This document shows positions 46,128 through 54,856 of a DNA stretch of 64,000 nt, piece by piece. The stretch lies in contig JAFAAW010000079.1 in NCBI GenBank assembly GCA_023426365.1, positions 62,001-126,000 on the forward strand, written 5' to 3'. Position numbers and translations under genes: made by a program. Origin of the DNA: Pseudomonadota bacterium. GTDB taxonomy: Bacteria > Pseudomonadota > Alphaproteobacteria > Rhodospirillales > Magnetospirillaceae. Numbering within the stretch: the first letter of the stretch is position 1; every line of letters starts with the position of its first letter. The notes beneath the pieces are model-generated. The model made no database searches, was not told the DNA's origin, and was given only the letters and a program-made list of their open reading frames with translations.

Positions 46128-46883
46128 TCAGCCAACTCCCGAGAACAGCCGCGAGAAACGGATGGCCCACGGCCAGCGCCAAAATTCCCACAGCGCCGCC
46201 GAACCGTCGGCCGAGAAGAACAGCACCTCGGCCCGGCCCACCAGATTGGTGGCCGGAACATACCCCACGTCGTCCAGGAAGCGGGAATCGGCCGAATTGT
46301 CGCGATTGTCGCCCATCATGAAGTAATGCCCGGCAGGCACCACGTATTCGGGGGTGTTGTCGGCGATGCCGTTGTCGCCCGCATATTCGATGATGCGATG
46401 CGAGCGCCCGCCCGGCAACGTCTCGACGTATTGCGGCGCGCGCATGATATTGCCCTCGCGCGTCATCTCGACGAAATCCTCGACCCGCTCGCGCTTCACC
46501 GGCACGCCATTGATGTGCAGGATGCCGCCGGTGACCTGGATGCGATCCCCCGGCAGGCCGACCACGCGCTTGATGTAGTCGATCTTGTTCTCGGGCGGCT
46601 TCTTGAACACCACCACGTCGCCGCGCTCGGGCATCTTTTCCAGGATGCGGCCGCCATTGGGGCCGATGCTGAACGGCATGGAATGCCGCGAGTAGCCGTA
46701 GGCGTACTTGGAGACGAACAGGTAGTCGCCGATCAGCAGCGTCGGGATCATCGAACCCGAGGGAATGTTGAACGGCTCGAACGCCACGGTGCGCACGGCA
46801 CCGGCGATCAGCATGGCGTAGAACACCGTCTTGATGGTTTCCCAGATGCCGTTCGGCTTCCCTCTGGACATGAAAAGCGCCAC
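46128..46883 (-). CDS. lepB: Signal peptidase I
   Basis: A 251-residue membrane serine-lysine protease that removes signal peptides. One N-terminal membrane helix (about 15-35) is followed by the catalytic Ser44 in IPSGSMIPTLLIGD and Lys105 in IDYIKRVVGLPGD. PAGHYFMMGDNRDNSADSRF is the box E signature. The length is typical for alphaproteobacteria. It heads the lepB-rnc-era set; 120 bp separate it from pdxJ. Confidence 0.97.
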   Translation of the reverse strand: MALFMSRGKPNGIWETIKTVFYAMLIAGAVRTVAFEPFNIPSGSMIPTLLIGDYLFVSKYAYGYSRHSMPFSIGPNGGRILEKMPERGDVVVFKKPPENKIDYIKRVVGLPGDRIQVTGGILHINGVPVKRERVEDFVEMTREGNIMRAPQYVETLPGGRSHRIIEYAGDNGIADNTPEYVVPAGHYFMMGDNRDNSADSRFLDDVGYVPATNLVGRAEVLFFSADGSAALWEFWRWPWAIRFSRLFSGVG

Positions 46884-47003
46884 CTAACCAATTGATTTAA
46901 CGAATACGCCCGCCGATGCCGGAAGGCAGGTGGACGGCGCGAGCAAACCAGCCCGCACCGCCGCTGTCAAGCCAGACCGTCAGCCGGCGCCACAGGCCGG
47001 AAG

Positions 47004-47738
47004 TCAGCGGCGTGCCTCGTCCATGAGCGCACGCATGTGACGGATGGACGCCTCGAAGCCGACGAAGATCGCTTCGCCCACCAGGAAGTGGCCGATGTTG
47101 AGTTCCATGATGCTGGGAATGGCCGCGATGGGCTTGACCGTGTCGAAGGACAGGCCGTGGCCGGCATGACATTCCAGCCCGATCGCGGCGGCATGGGCGG
47201 CGGCGGCACGGATGCGCGCCAGTTCGGCGTCACGCGCCGCGCCCTCGTGATCGCAATAGGCGCCGGTGTGCAGTTCCACCACCGGGGCGCCGATGGCCCT
47301 GGCCGCGTCCAACTGGCGCGGATCGGCCTCGATGAACATGGAAACGCGGATGCCCGCTTCGGACAATTCCGCCACCATGGGCCGCAGGCGGTCCATCTGG
47401 CCGGCTACGTCCAGGCCGCCCTCGGTGGTGCGCTCCTCGCGCTTCTCCGGGACGATGCAGGCCGCGTGCGGGCGATGGCGCAGGGCGATGGCCACCATTT
47501 CGTCGGTGGCGGCCATCTCGAAGTTCAGCGGCAACTGGATTTCGTTGGCCAGCCGGGCGATGTCCGCATCCGAGATGTGGCGGCGATCCTCGCGCAGATG
47601 GGCGGTGATGCCGTCGGCCCCGGCGGCGGCGGCCAGATGGGCGGCGCGCACCGGGTCGGGATGGCGGCCGCCGCGGGCGTTGCGGATGGTGGCGACATGG
47701 TCGATGTTGACGCCAAGACGCAAGGGGCGCGCGATCAT
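47004..47738 (-). CDS. pdxJ: Pyridoxine 5'-phosphate synthase
   Basis: A 244-residue TIM-barrel enzyme that condenses 3-amino-1-hydroxyacetone phosphate with 1-deoxyxylulose 5-phosphate. LRLGVNIDHVATIRNARGG, then GADGITAHLREDRRHI and the LPLNFEMAATDEMVAIAL segment, are conserved. IVPEKREERTTEGGLDV is the substrate loop, and HAGHGLSFDTV ends it. The ATG at 47738 matches family starts; the longer upstream frame overlaps rsh. The usual acpS neighbour is absent downstream. Confidence 0.97.
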   Translation of the reverse strand: MIARPLRLGVNIDHVATIRNARGGRHPDPVRAAHLAAAAGADGITAHLREDRRHISDADIARLANEIQLPLNFEMAATDEMVAIALRHRPHAACIVPEKREERTTEGGLDVAGQMDRLRPMVAELSEAGIRVSMFIEADPRQLDAARAIGAPVVELHTGAYCDHEGAARDAELARIRAAAAHAAAIGLECHAGHGLSFDTVKPIAAIPSIMELNIGHFLVGEAIFVGFEASIRHMRALMDEARR

Positions 47739-47758
47739 GGTCCTTCGGCTCCGTGGGG

Positions 47759-49912
47759 TCAGTTGCGGGCGCGTTCGACCGAATTGATGGCCGGGGTCGC
47801 GCGCAGCGCGGCGATGATGTTGGTCAGGTGCTTCACATCCCGCACTTCGATATCGATGATCATTTCGAAGAATTCGGTGGTGCGGTTGGTGATCTTGAGA
47901 TTGATGATGTTGCCCATGTTCTTGGCGATCACCGTGGTGACGGCGCCCAGCGCACCGGGTTCGTTGTTCACCACCAGATCGACGCGCCCCACATGCGCGT
48001 TGCCCTCGCCCGCCTCCCAACTGATGTCCAGCCAGCGTTCGGGGGTGTCGGCATATTGTTCCAGATTGTCGCAATCGATGGTGTGGACGGTCACGCCCTT
48101 GCCGGTGGTGACGATGCCGACGATGCGGTCGCCGGGCAGCGGGTGGCAGCATCCGGCGAAATGCACCGCCATGCCGGGGATCAGCCCCTTGATGGGCACC
48201 GCATTGGCGCGGTCCTTGGGCGCGGCCGGCGCCTTGGCCTTGGACAAGGACACCACGTTGTCGGCGCGGCCGGTCTTGAGCTCCGGATAGACCTGGGCGA
48301 CCACTTCCTTGCCGGTCAGCGTGCCCTCGCCCACCATGGCGATCAGGTCATCGACGGTCGGCGCCTTGAAGATCCTGAGAACGCCCTCGGCGGCCTTTTC
48401 GGTGAAATCGTAGCCTTCCTGGCGGAAGGCGCGCACCAGGATGGCACGGCCCAGATCCACGTACTGGGCGCGCTGCTGGGTGCGGATGAAGCGGCGGATG
48501 CGGGCGCGCGCCTTGCCGGTGACGACGAATCGCTCCCAGGTCGGGTTGGGCGTCTGCGCCTTCGAGGTGATGATCTCGACCTGATCGCCGTTCTGCAGGC
48601 GCGACCGCAGCGGCATGATACGGCCGTTGATCTTGGCGCCGACGCAGGTGTCGCCCACATCCGAGTGCACGGCGTAGGCGAAGTCCACCGGCGTCGCCCC
48701 CGACGGCAGCGCGATCAGGTCGCCCTTGGGGGTGAAGCAGAACACCTGGTCCTGGAACATCTCCAGCTTGGTGTGCTCCAGGAACTCGTCCGGATTGGAC
48801 GCGTGTTCCAGGATGTCCAGCAATTCGCGCAGCCAGCGGTACTGGCGGCCATCGGTGACCTTCTGGTTCGAATTGCCCGAGGACTTGTACTTCCAGTGCG
48901 CGGCCACGCCCAGTTCGGACACCTCGTGCATCTCGTAGGTGCGGATCTGCACCTCGATGCGATGGCGTTCGGGACCGAACACGCCCGTGTGCAGCGAACG
49001 GTAGCCGTTCGGCTTGGGCGTCGAGATGTAGTCCTTGAAGCGGTTGGGAACCATGGGATACTTGGAGTGGATGACCCCAAGCGCCCGATAGCAATCCTCG
49101 ATATTCGGCACGGCGACGCGGAACGCCATGATGTCGGACAATTGCTCGAAGCCGACATTCTTGCGCTGCATCTTCAGCCAGATGGAATAGGGCGTCTTTT
49201 CACGCCCCGACACCGTGGCCTGGATGCCGGCCTCTGCCAGCGTGTTGCGCAATTCCTCCAGGATGCGGCCGATCAGGTCGCCGCCCTGTTCGCGCAGGAA
49301 GTTCAGGCGCGCGATGATGGAGGCCCGTGCGTCACCGTGCAGTTCGGTGAACGCCATGTCCTCCAGTTCCATCTTGATCTCCTGCATGCCGATGCGTTCG
49401 GCCAGCGGAGCATAGATTTCCATGGTTTCCAGCGCGATTCGCCGGCGCTTTTCGGGCTTCGAGATGTAATGCAGCGTGCGCATGTTGTGCACGCGGTCGG
49501 CCAGCTTGACCAGCAGGACGCGAATGTCCTCGCTCATGGCGATAACCAGCTTGCGCAGGTTTTCCGCCTGCTTGGCGTGGTCGGACTGCATCTCGATGCG
49601 GCTGAGCTTGGTGACGCCGTCCACCAGCCGCCCGATCTCGACGCCGAACAGCTTCTCGATATCCTCCAGCGTGGCCGGAGTGTCCTCGATGGTGTCGTGC
49701 AGCAGCGCGGTGATGATGGAGGACGAATCGAGCCGGTATTTGGTCAGGATGCCGGCGACTTCGATGGGATGCGAGAAATAGGGATCGCCCGAGGCCCGCT
49801 TTTGCGAGCCGTGCATCTTCATGGCGAAGACGTAAGCGCGGTTGATCGCATCCTCGTCCGCATTGGGATCGTAGGACTTGACCCGCTCGACCAGTTCGAA
49901 TTGGCGCATCAT
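47759..49912 (-). CDS. rsh: Bifunctional (p)ppGpp synthetase/hydrolase (Rsh/SpoT)
   Basis: A 717-residue long RelA/SpoT homologue. The HD hydrolase domain (about 25-180) contains ALLHDTIEDTPA (H72, D73) and LVKLADRVHNMRTL. The synthetase domain (about 220-370) has SGREKTPYSIWLKMQRKNVG and RFKD at 291-294, the RxKD version typical of bifunctional, Mg2+-using enzymes. TGS, helical and ACT domains follow. ATG 49912 or 49909 (MMRQFELVERV) begin the conserved region. It lies downstream of rpoZ (93 nt), the common rpoZ-spoT linkage. Confidence 0.97.
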   Translation of the reverse strand: MMRQFELVERVKSYDPNADEDAINRAYVFAMKMHGSQKRASGDPYFSHPIEVAGILTKYRLDSSSIITALLHDTIEDTPATLEDIEKLFGVEIGRLVDGVTKLSRIEMQSDHAKQAENLRKLVIAMSEDIRVLLVKLADRVHNMRTLHYISKPEKRRRIALETMEIYAPLAERIGMQEIKMELEDMAFTELHGDARASIIARLNFLREQGGDLIGRILEELRNTLAEAGIQATVSGREKTPYSIWLKMQRKNVGFEQLSDIMAFRVAVPNIEDCYRALGVIHSKYPMVPNRFKDYISTPKPNGYRSLHTGVFGPERHRIEVQIRTYEMHEVSELGVAAHWKYKSSGNSNQKVTDGRQYRWLRELLDILEHASNPDEFLEHTKLEMFQDQVFCFTPKGDLIALPSGATPVDFAYAVHSDVGDTCVGAKINGRIMPLRSRLQNGDQVEIITSKAQTPNPTWERFVVTGKARARIRRFIRTQQRAQYVDLGRAILVRAFRQEGYDFTEKAAEGVLRIFKAPTVDDLIAMVGEGTLTGKEVVAQVYPELKTGRADNVVSLSKAKAPAAPKDRANAVPIKGLIPGMAVHFAGCCHPLPGDRIVGIVTTGKGVTVHTIDCDNLEQYADTPERWLDISWEAGEGNAHVGRVDLVVNNEPGALGAVTTVIAKNMGNIINLKITNRTTEFFEMIIDIEVRDVKHLTNIIAALRATPAINSVERARN

Positions 49913-50005
49913 GGTATGGACGATCCTGCCGGGCGCGCCGCTTCCGGGCAAGAGCGGGGGCGGCACAAGGCGGTCGTTTTCGCCACGGCCGCCCCCATTA
50001 TCGAA

Positions 50006-50398
50006 TTACTCGTCGATGTCGCCGCCGAAACCCTCGGCGTCGAAGTCAACCCCATCCTCGGAAACGGTCAGGCCGTCCTCGATGGCCTCCTCTTCGGAGG
50101 AGATGTTCTCGAAGGCCATCTCGCTGTCCGGCATGAAGGACTCCATCTCGTCCTCCTCCGGCTCATCGACCTCGACGTGCTTTTGCAGGCCGGAGACCAA
50201 GCTGTTGCGCAGGCCATCCAGCGGCACGGTGTCGTCGGCGATCTCGCGCAGCGCCACCACCGGGTTCTTGTCGTTGTCGCGCTCGACGGTCAGCTTGGAA
50301 CCGGACGAGATGTCACGAGCACGCTGAGCCGCCACCAAGACCAGCTCGAAGCGGTTCGGAACCTTCAATACGCAATCTTCTACCGTAACGCGCGCCAT
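50006..50398 (-). CDS. rpoZ: RNA polymerase omega subunit
   Basis: 130 residues. MARVTVEDCVLKVPNRFELV and LVAAQRARDISSGSKLTVER are the omega signature that clamps the beta' C terminus; NPVVALREIADDTV follows. The C-terminal half (about 75-130) is a long acidic tail (DEPEEDEMESF), as in many alphaproteobacteria. It has a clear promoter at 50442-50469 on its own strand. Confidence 0.96.
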   Translation of the reverse strand: MARVTVEDCVLKVPNRFELVLVAAQRARDISSGSKLTVERDNDKNPVVALREIADDTVPLDGLRNSLVSGLQKHVEVDEPEEDEMESFMPDSEMAFENISSEEEAIEDGLTVSEDGVDFDAEGFGGDIDE

Positions 50399-50441
50399 AG
50401 AACGTCCTTTGATGAGTGCGTCCGTGGGAAAGAGTCCAGCT

Positions 50442-50469
50442 TATATATTGGCGGCAGGCGAGAAAGCAA
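50442..50469 (-). promoter_or_regulatory. Sigma-70-like promoter of rpoZ
   Basis: On the minus strand, TTGCTT (50469-50464) is 16 nt from TATATA (50447-50442), giving a leader of about 35 nt before the rpoZ start at 50398. The AT-rich -10 stands out from the GC-rich surroundings. Confidence 0.55.
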
Positions 50470-50597
50470 GCGTTGTGCGGCGATGCGCCATCCCTTGCCC
50501 CTTGCAGCCCCGCCGGCCAGCGCCTACGTTAACGCCATTGCCGAAAGGGCGCGCGCGCCGCGTCATCAATTCATTATTCTTTAAGTCGAGTACAGCC

Positions 50598-51200
50598 ATG
50601 CATTTTTACGATACCGAACGGATCGGCCTGTTCATTGACGGCTCGAACCTGTATGCCGCCGCCCGCTCGCTGGGCTTCGACATCGACTACAAGCGCCTGC
50701 TCAACCTGTTCGCCTCGAAGGGCCGGCTGATCCGCGCTTTCTACTACACTGCGCTGATCGAGGATCAGGAATACTCGCCCATCCGGCCGCTGGTCGATTG
50801 GCTTGATTATAACGGCTACACCATGGTCACCAAGCCGACCAAGGAATTCACCGATGCCATGGGCCGGCGCAAGATCAAGGGCAACATGGACATCGAGCTG
50901 GCCATCGACGTGATGGAGATGGCCGCGCATCTGGACCACGTGGTGCTGTTCTCGGGCGATGGCGATTTCCGCCGCCTGGTCGAGGCGGTGCAGCGCAAGG
51001 GCGTGCGCGTCACCGTGGTGTCCACCGTGCGGTCGCAGCCGCCCATGGTGGCCGACGAATTGCGCCGCCAGGCCGATGCCTTCGTGGAATTGCTGGACCT
51101 CGAACCCCAGATCGCGCGCAGCCACGCCCATCGCGAGGAACGGCTGCCGCCCCAGTACCTGCCCGACGACGATTACCCAGAGGACGGCGACCAGTCGTGA
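50598..51200 (+). CDS. NYN domain protein (LabA/DUF88-like, PIN-type nuclease fold)
   Basis: 200 residues. ERIGLFIDGSNLYAAARSLG has the first acidic residue (Asp14) of the PIN-like active site. KGNMDIELAIDVMEMAAHLD has further Asp residues, and VVLFSGDGDFRRLVEAVQRK has the last acidic cluster, so a metal-dependent RNase is plausible. The acidic C-terminal tail ends YPEDGDQS. Its stop overlaps the uracil-DNA glycosylase start by 4 nt. It is divergent from rpoZ. The substrate is unknown. Confidence 0.88.
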   Translation: MHFYDTERIGLFIDGSNLYAAARSLGFDIDYKRLLNLFASKGRLIRAFYYTALIEDQEYSPIRPLVDWLDYNGYTMVTKPTKEFTDAMGRRKIKGNMDIELAIDVMEMAAHLDHVVLFSGDGDFRRLVEAVQRKGVRVTVVSTVRSQPPMVADELRRQADAFVELLDLEPQIARSHAHREERLPPQYLPDDDYPEDGDQS

Positions 51201-51859
51201 CCCACGCCGCCCCCTGTTCCGCCGACGCCCCGGCCATGCCGGGGCGCGATTGCGCGCTTTGCCCGCGTCTGGTCCAGTTCCGCGCCGCCAATCGTACCGC
51301 CTGGCCCGATTGGCACAATGCCCCGGTGGCGTCGTTCGGCGAATTGGCGGCGCGCTACCTGTTCATCGGGCTGGCGCCCGGCCTCAAGGGCGCCAATCGC
51401 ACCGGACGTCCGTTCACCGGCGATTATGCCGGCGACCTGCTCTACCCCACCCTGGCCGCCTTCGGGCTGGCGACGGGCGATTATCAGGCGCGCCCGGATG
51501 ACGGGTTCACCCTTCGCGGCGTGCGCATCTGCAACGCGGTGCGGTGCGTGCCCCCCCAGAACAAGCCGCTTCCGGCCGAATTCGCCGCCTGCCGCCCCTT
51601 TTTGGTGGCAGAGATGGCCGCGATGCCGAACCTGCGCGGGCTGTTCGCCATCGGCCGTGACGCCCACAACGCCATCCTGACCGTCCTGGGCCTGCGCAAG
51701 GTGCTTTATCCCTTCGCCCACGGGGCCGTGCATCGTCTGCCTTCCGGGCTGGTGCTGGCCGACAGCTATCATTGCTCACGCTACAACACCAATACCGGGC
51801 GGCTGACCGAGGCCATGTTCCATCAGGCTGTCCGCAACCTGCTTGACGCCACCGCTTAA
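51197..51859 (+). CDS. Uracil-DNA glycosylase family 5 (UdgB type)
   Basis: A 220-residue DNA-repair enzyme. CALCPRLVQFRAANR near the N terminus with CNAVRCVPPQNKPLP and CRPF supplies four Cys for a 4Fe-4S cluster. GLAPGLKGANRTGRPFTGDY is motif A of UDGb. HCSRYNTNTGRLTEAMFHQA corresponds to the family motif usually written HPSR-N-TGRLT; here Cys replaces Pro. UDGb enzymes remove uracil and deaminated purines. It is coupled to the NYN gene upstream and is 84 nt before the hemerythrin gene. Confidence 0.9.
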   Translation: MTHAAPCSADAPAMPGRDCALCPRLVQFRAANRTAWPDWHNAPVASFGELAARYLFIGLAPGLKGANRTGRPFTGDYAGDLLYPTLAAFGLATGDYQARPDDGFTLRGVRICNAVRCVPPQNKPLPAEFAACRPFLVAEMAAMPNLRGLFAIGRDAHNAILTVLGLRKVLYPFAHGAVHRLPSGLVLADSYHCSRYNTNTGRLTEAMFHQAVRNLLDATA

Positions 51860-51943
51860 ACCTTTCGGCCATAGGCGAATGGTTGTGGCTTAACCGAATC
51901 TTGACGCCCATATGACAGGATTATGGCGCATGTAGGAGGCGCC

Positions 51944-52366
51944 ATGACCATCTCTCGCATCCAATGGACCGACGAGTTCAAGCTGGGCCTGCCGGCCATC
52001 GACGCCGACCACAAGGAATTGCTGGACGTCTGCAACCAATTCCTCGAGGCGGCGCAGGCCGGAGAAAGCGTAAGCCAACTGGCCGAGATCCTCGACCGCA
52101 TGATCCTGCGTACCCGCGCCCATTTCGTGGCGGAGGAACGCATGCTGGATCGCCACAATTATCCCGGTCTGGTGGCGCACAAGGCGGAACACCAGCGCCT
52201 GTTGCTCCAGGCCGAAGCGCTGCGGGCACGCTATCACGACGTGTCGCAGGAGGAGGAAATCCGCCACGTGACCATGGAAACGGCGGACTTTCTGCAAAAC
52301 TGGCTGCTGGACCATATCCGCACGAACGACCGCCCCTACCGGCCGTTCCTGATGAGCCTGTCGTAA
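51944..52366 (+). CDS. Bacteriohemerythrin
   Basis: A 140-residue four-helix di-iron O2-binding protein. The ligands are in place: H23 (DADHKEL), H60 and E64 (HFVAEE), H79 and H83 (HKAEH), H124 and D129 (HIRTND). The ATG at 51944 follows AGGAGGCG. Such single-domain proteins store or deliver O2 or sense it, and are common in microaerophilic magnetotactic and related bacteria. No transmembrane or signalling domain is attached. Confidence 0.93.
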   Translation: MTISRIQWTDEFKLGLPAIDADHKELLDVCNQFLEAAQAGESVSQLAEILDRMILRTRAHFVAEERMLDRHNYPGLVAHKAEHQRLLLQAEALRARYHDVSQEEEIRHVTMETADFLQNWLLDHIRTNDRPYRPFLMSLS

Positions 52367-52434
52367 GGCTCCCCTGGCGGCCGCCTGGGCCGCATCCCAC
52401 ATCAGGGGCCTGCCCGCCCAGCCGGAGACGCGCC

Positions 52435-52722
52435 GTGCCCCATGCCAACCGCGGAACCAAACGCCGTTGCCCCCATTGCGGCGCGGCCTTCTACGACCTC
52501 GACCGCGATCCGGTGGTCTGTCCCAAATGCCACACGCCCTATGTGGAGTCCCAGCGCCCGCCCGCGCGGGCCACCAGCCGCGCCCGCCCGGCCGCGCCAC
52601 GCCCCGAGGAGGAGGAAACGGAGGACGCCACCGCCTTCGACGAGGACGAAGTGCTGGAGCGTGAGGGGATGGATCAGGACGCGCTGGACGAAGAGGACGA
52701 CAGCGACAACGAACGCGAGTGA
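52435..52722 (+). CDS. TIGR02300-family zinc-ribbon protein
   Basis: 95 residues. GTG at 52435 follows GGAGA by 7 nt. The N terminus NRGTKRRCPHCGAAFYDLDR and VVCPKCHTPY make a C4 zinc ribbon matching the short alphaproteobacterial TIGR02300 family. After a basic Pro/Ala/Arg linker the tail is strongly acidic (EREGMDQDALDEEDDSDNER). The function is unknown. It is convergent with the diguanylate cyclase gene. Confidence 0.85.
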   Translation: MPHANRGTKRRCPHCGAAFYDLDRDPVVCPKCHTPYVESQRPPARATSRARPAAPRPEEEETEDATAFDEDEVLEREGMDQDALDEEDDSDNERE

Positions 52723-52759
52723 GCCACCACCCGCACCCCGCCCCCTTCCCGCCGGGGGA

Positions 52760-54715
52760 TCAGGAGGCGGCCCAGGCCAGCGTGGCGTCAACGAATTCGA
52801 AGTTGTTCTTGCCGCGCTTCTTGACGCTGTACATGGCCTGATCGGCCAATTGCAGCAGGACGTTGGCATCGTCGGCGTGGTCGGGGAAAACGGCGATGCC
52901 GATCGAGCCGCGCACTTCGGCCTGCTTGCCGTCAAGGTCGAACGGCGTCGCCAGCCGGTCCAGGATCTTCGCCGCCACCATGGCGACATCCTCGCGCGAG
53001 CGAATGCCCCACAGGATGCAGGTGAACTCGTCGCCGGCCAGCCGGGCCACCGTGTCGGATGCCCGCATGCACTCGGTCAGCCGCGCCGCGGTGTGCTGCA
53101 AAAGAATGTCGCCGGCGGCATGGCCAAGGGTGTCGTTGACCCGCTTGAAGCCGTCGAGATCCAGGAACATCAGGGCGAACTTCTTGTCCTCGCGCCGGCT
53201 CTGGCGCACCGCCTGGCTGAGGCGGTCGAGGAACAGCGAGCGGTTGGGCAGGCCGGTCAGCGCGTCGTAATTGGCCTGCCGCCACACCCTCTCCTCGTCC
53301 TCCTTGCGATGGGTGATATCCGAGAAGATGGCGATGTGGTGCGTGGGGTTGCCGCCATCGTCCTTGATGGCGGCGATGCTCAGCCACTCGGCATAGAACT
53401 CGCCCGACTTGCGGCGGTTCCATATCTCGCCGCGCCAGCGGCCGGTCTCGCGGATTTCCTGCCACATGGCGAGATAGAAATCGGCGTCATGGCGGCCTGA
53501 TTGGAGCACGCGCGGATTGCGGCCCAGCACGTCCTCGGGCAGGTATTCGGTGATGGTGGTGAAGGCCGGATTGACGTATTCGATCTCGTTGCGAACATTG
53601 GTGATCACCACCGCCTCGGACGCGCTTTCCACCACCTTGGCGGTCAGTTTCAGCCGGGCCTCCGCCGCCTTCATGGCGGAAATGTCGTAGACCCAGGCCA
53701 GGTTGACCACTTCGCGCTCCATGCGGGTGGCGCGCAGGGTCAGCAGGCTCCAGAACGGCGTGCCGTCGCGGCGGCGGAACTCCACCTCCTCGTCGTCGAT
53801 ATGCCCTTGCGCCTTCAGCATTGCGACGATGCGGCGGCGTTGCTCGTCATCCACGAAGTGATTGCGGGCCTGCTGGCCCAACACCTCTTCGCGCGGGGCG
53901 CCGATGATCTCGCAAAAGCGGGTGTTGGCGAAAACCACCCGTCCGTCGCTGCGCCGCGATACCGACACGCCGACCGGGCTTTCCTCCAGGATCTTCCACA
54001 GGCGTTCCTCGGACTCGCGCAAGCCGCGCTCGGCCTTGGTGCGATCCTCGATATCGGCCCGGAGACGGGCGACCATGGGCTGGAACACCCCGGCCGCCGA
54101 CACCACCAGCAGCGCCAGGATCACCACCAGGGCGGCGCCGTGCAGCGCCGAGAGCCGGACCAGGCGTTCCTCGTTCTCGCGCTGATAGGTGACGGTCAGA
54201 CGCTCCAGCGCATCCAACAGCGGCCCCATGGCGGCGGCATTGATGGCCGCCAGATCGGGATCGTCCGGGGCGGTGGCACCGGGAAAGCGGGCGGCGATGG
54301 CCCGGGCATGGTCGGCGAATGCCCGCAACTGGCTGTCCACCCGGGCGTCGGGGCCAAAATACAGCGCCTGGAGTTCCTTGGACGGCGGTTTGGGCGCGCG
54401 CAACTCGGGCATGCCGGCCAGCAGGCCGGCATGGGAGGATTCCAGCAGATTGACGGCGTCGATGAAGTTCTTTTCCGCCTCGGCCCGTTCGGGGGTGGCG
54501 CGCAGAACCGCCAGGCGGTTGCCCAGGAAGGCCACGCGCTCGACCAGCGTGCGCTGGCGGCCGGCGACGTTGACCATGGTGGTGCCGCTCTCGGCATCCA
54601 TCAGGATACGTGCCAGCCCAAGGAACGAGGCGATCGCCAGCCCGCCCAGCACGGCCAGAACGGCCACGTACCGGATGGTCAATTCCCTGGTGATCTTTTC
54701 CCCGTAATCGGCCAT
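52760..54715 (-). CDS. Membrane PAS-PAS-GGDEF diguanylate cyclase with PilJ-like sensor
   Basis: 651 residues. Helices at about 16-38 and 192-212 flank a periplasmic domain beginning NVAGRQRTLVERVAFLGNRL, like the type IV pili chemotaxis (PilJ) N-terminal sensor. Two PAS domains follow (about 235-345 and 355-470, the second with a PAC segment), then a GGDEF domain with AGDEF at 560-564 and NYDALTGLPNRSLFLDRLSQ. It has no EAL domain. The Ala variant of the first Gly is tolerated in other cyclases. It would make c-di-GMP in response to a periplasmic signal. ATG 54715 begins MADYGEK. Confidence 0.92.
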   Translation of the reverse strand: MADYGEKITRELTIRYVAVLAVLGGLAIASFLGLARILMDAESGTTMVNVAGRQRTLVERVAFLGNRLAVLRATPERAEAEKNFIDAVNLLESSHAGLLAGMPELRAPKPPSKELQALYFGPDARVDSQLRAFADHARAIAARFPGATAPDDPDLAAINAAAMGPLLDALERLTVTYQRENEERLVRLSALHGAALVVILALLVVSAAGVFQPMVARLRADIEDRTKAERGLRESEERLWKILEESPVGVSVSRRSDGRVVFANTRFCEIIGAPREEVLGQQARNHFVDDEQRRRIVAMLKAQGHIDDEEVEFRRRDGTPFWSLLTLRATRMEREVVNLAWVYDISAMKAAEARLKLTAKVVESASEAVVITNVRNEIEYVNPAFTTITEYLPEDVLGRNPRVLQSGRHDADFYLAMWQEIRETGRWRGEIWNRRKSGEFYAEWLSIAAIKDDGGNPTHHIAIFSDITHRKEDEERVWRQANYDALTGLPNRSLFLDRLSQAVRQSRREDKKFALMFLDLDGFKRVNDTLGHAAGDILLQHTAARLTECMRASDTVARLAGDEFTCILWGIRSREDVAMVAAKILDRLATPFDLDGKQAEVRGSIGIAVFPDHADDANVLLQLADQAMYSVKKRGKNNFEFVDATLAWAAS

Positions 54716-54825
54716 GACGCTCCCCCGAGGCACCACGTCCGCTGGTTGCGGATTCTTGTGTCCGGTTTAGCATGCCCCCGGGCTTTTAGCGAACAAACAA
54801 TCGGGGACCGTGGAAGTGGTGGAAA

Positions 54826-54847
54826 AAAGGGGGCTTGCGCCCCCTTT
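54826..54847 (-). terminator. Rho-independent terminator after valS
   Basis: On the minus strand AAAGGGGGC pairs with GCCCCCTTT around GCAA and runs into TTTTTTCC, just after the valS stop. Confidence 0.88.
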
Positions 54848-54856
54848 AGACCGTTG

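Noticed and set aside
47753..50584. A 943-codon plus-strand frame opposite rsh and rpoZ
   Set aside because: Same shadow composition; rsh and rpoZ on the other strand carry all expected motifs.
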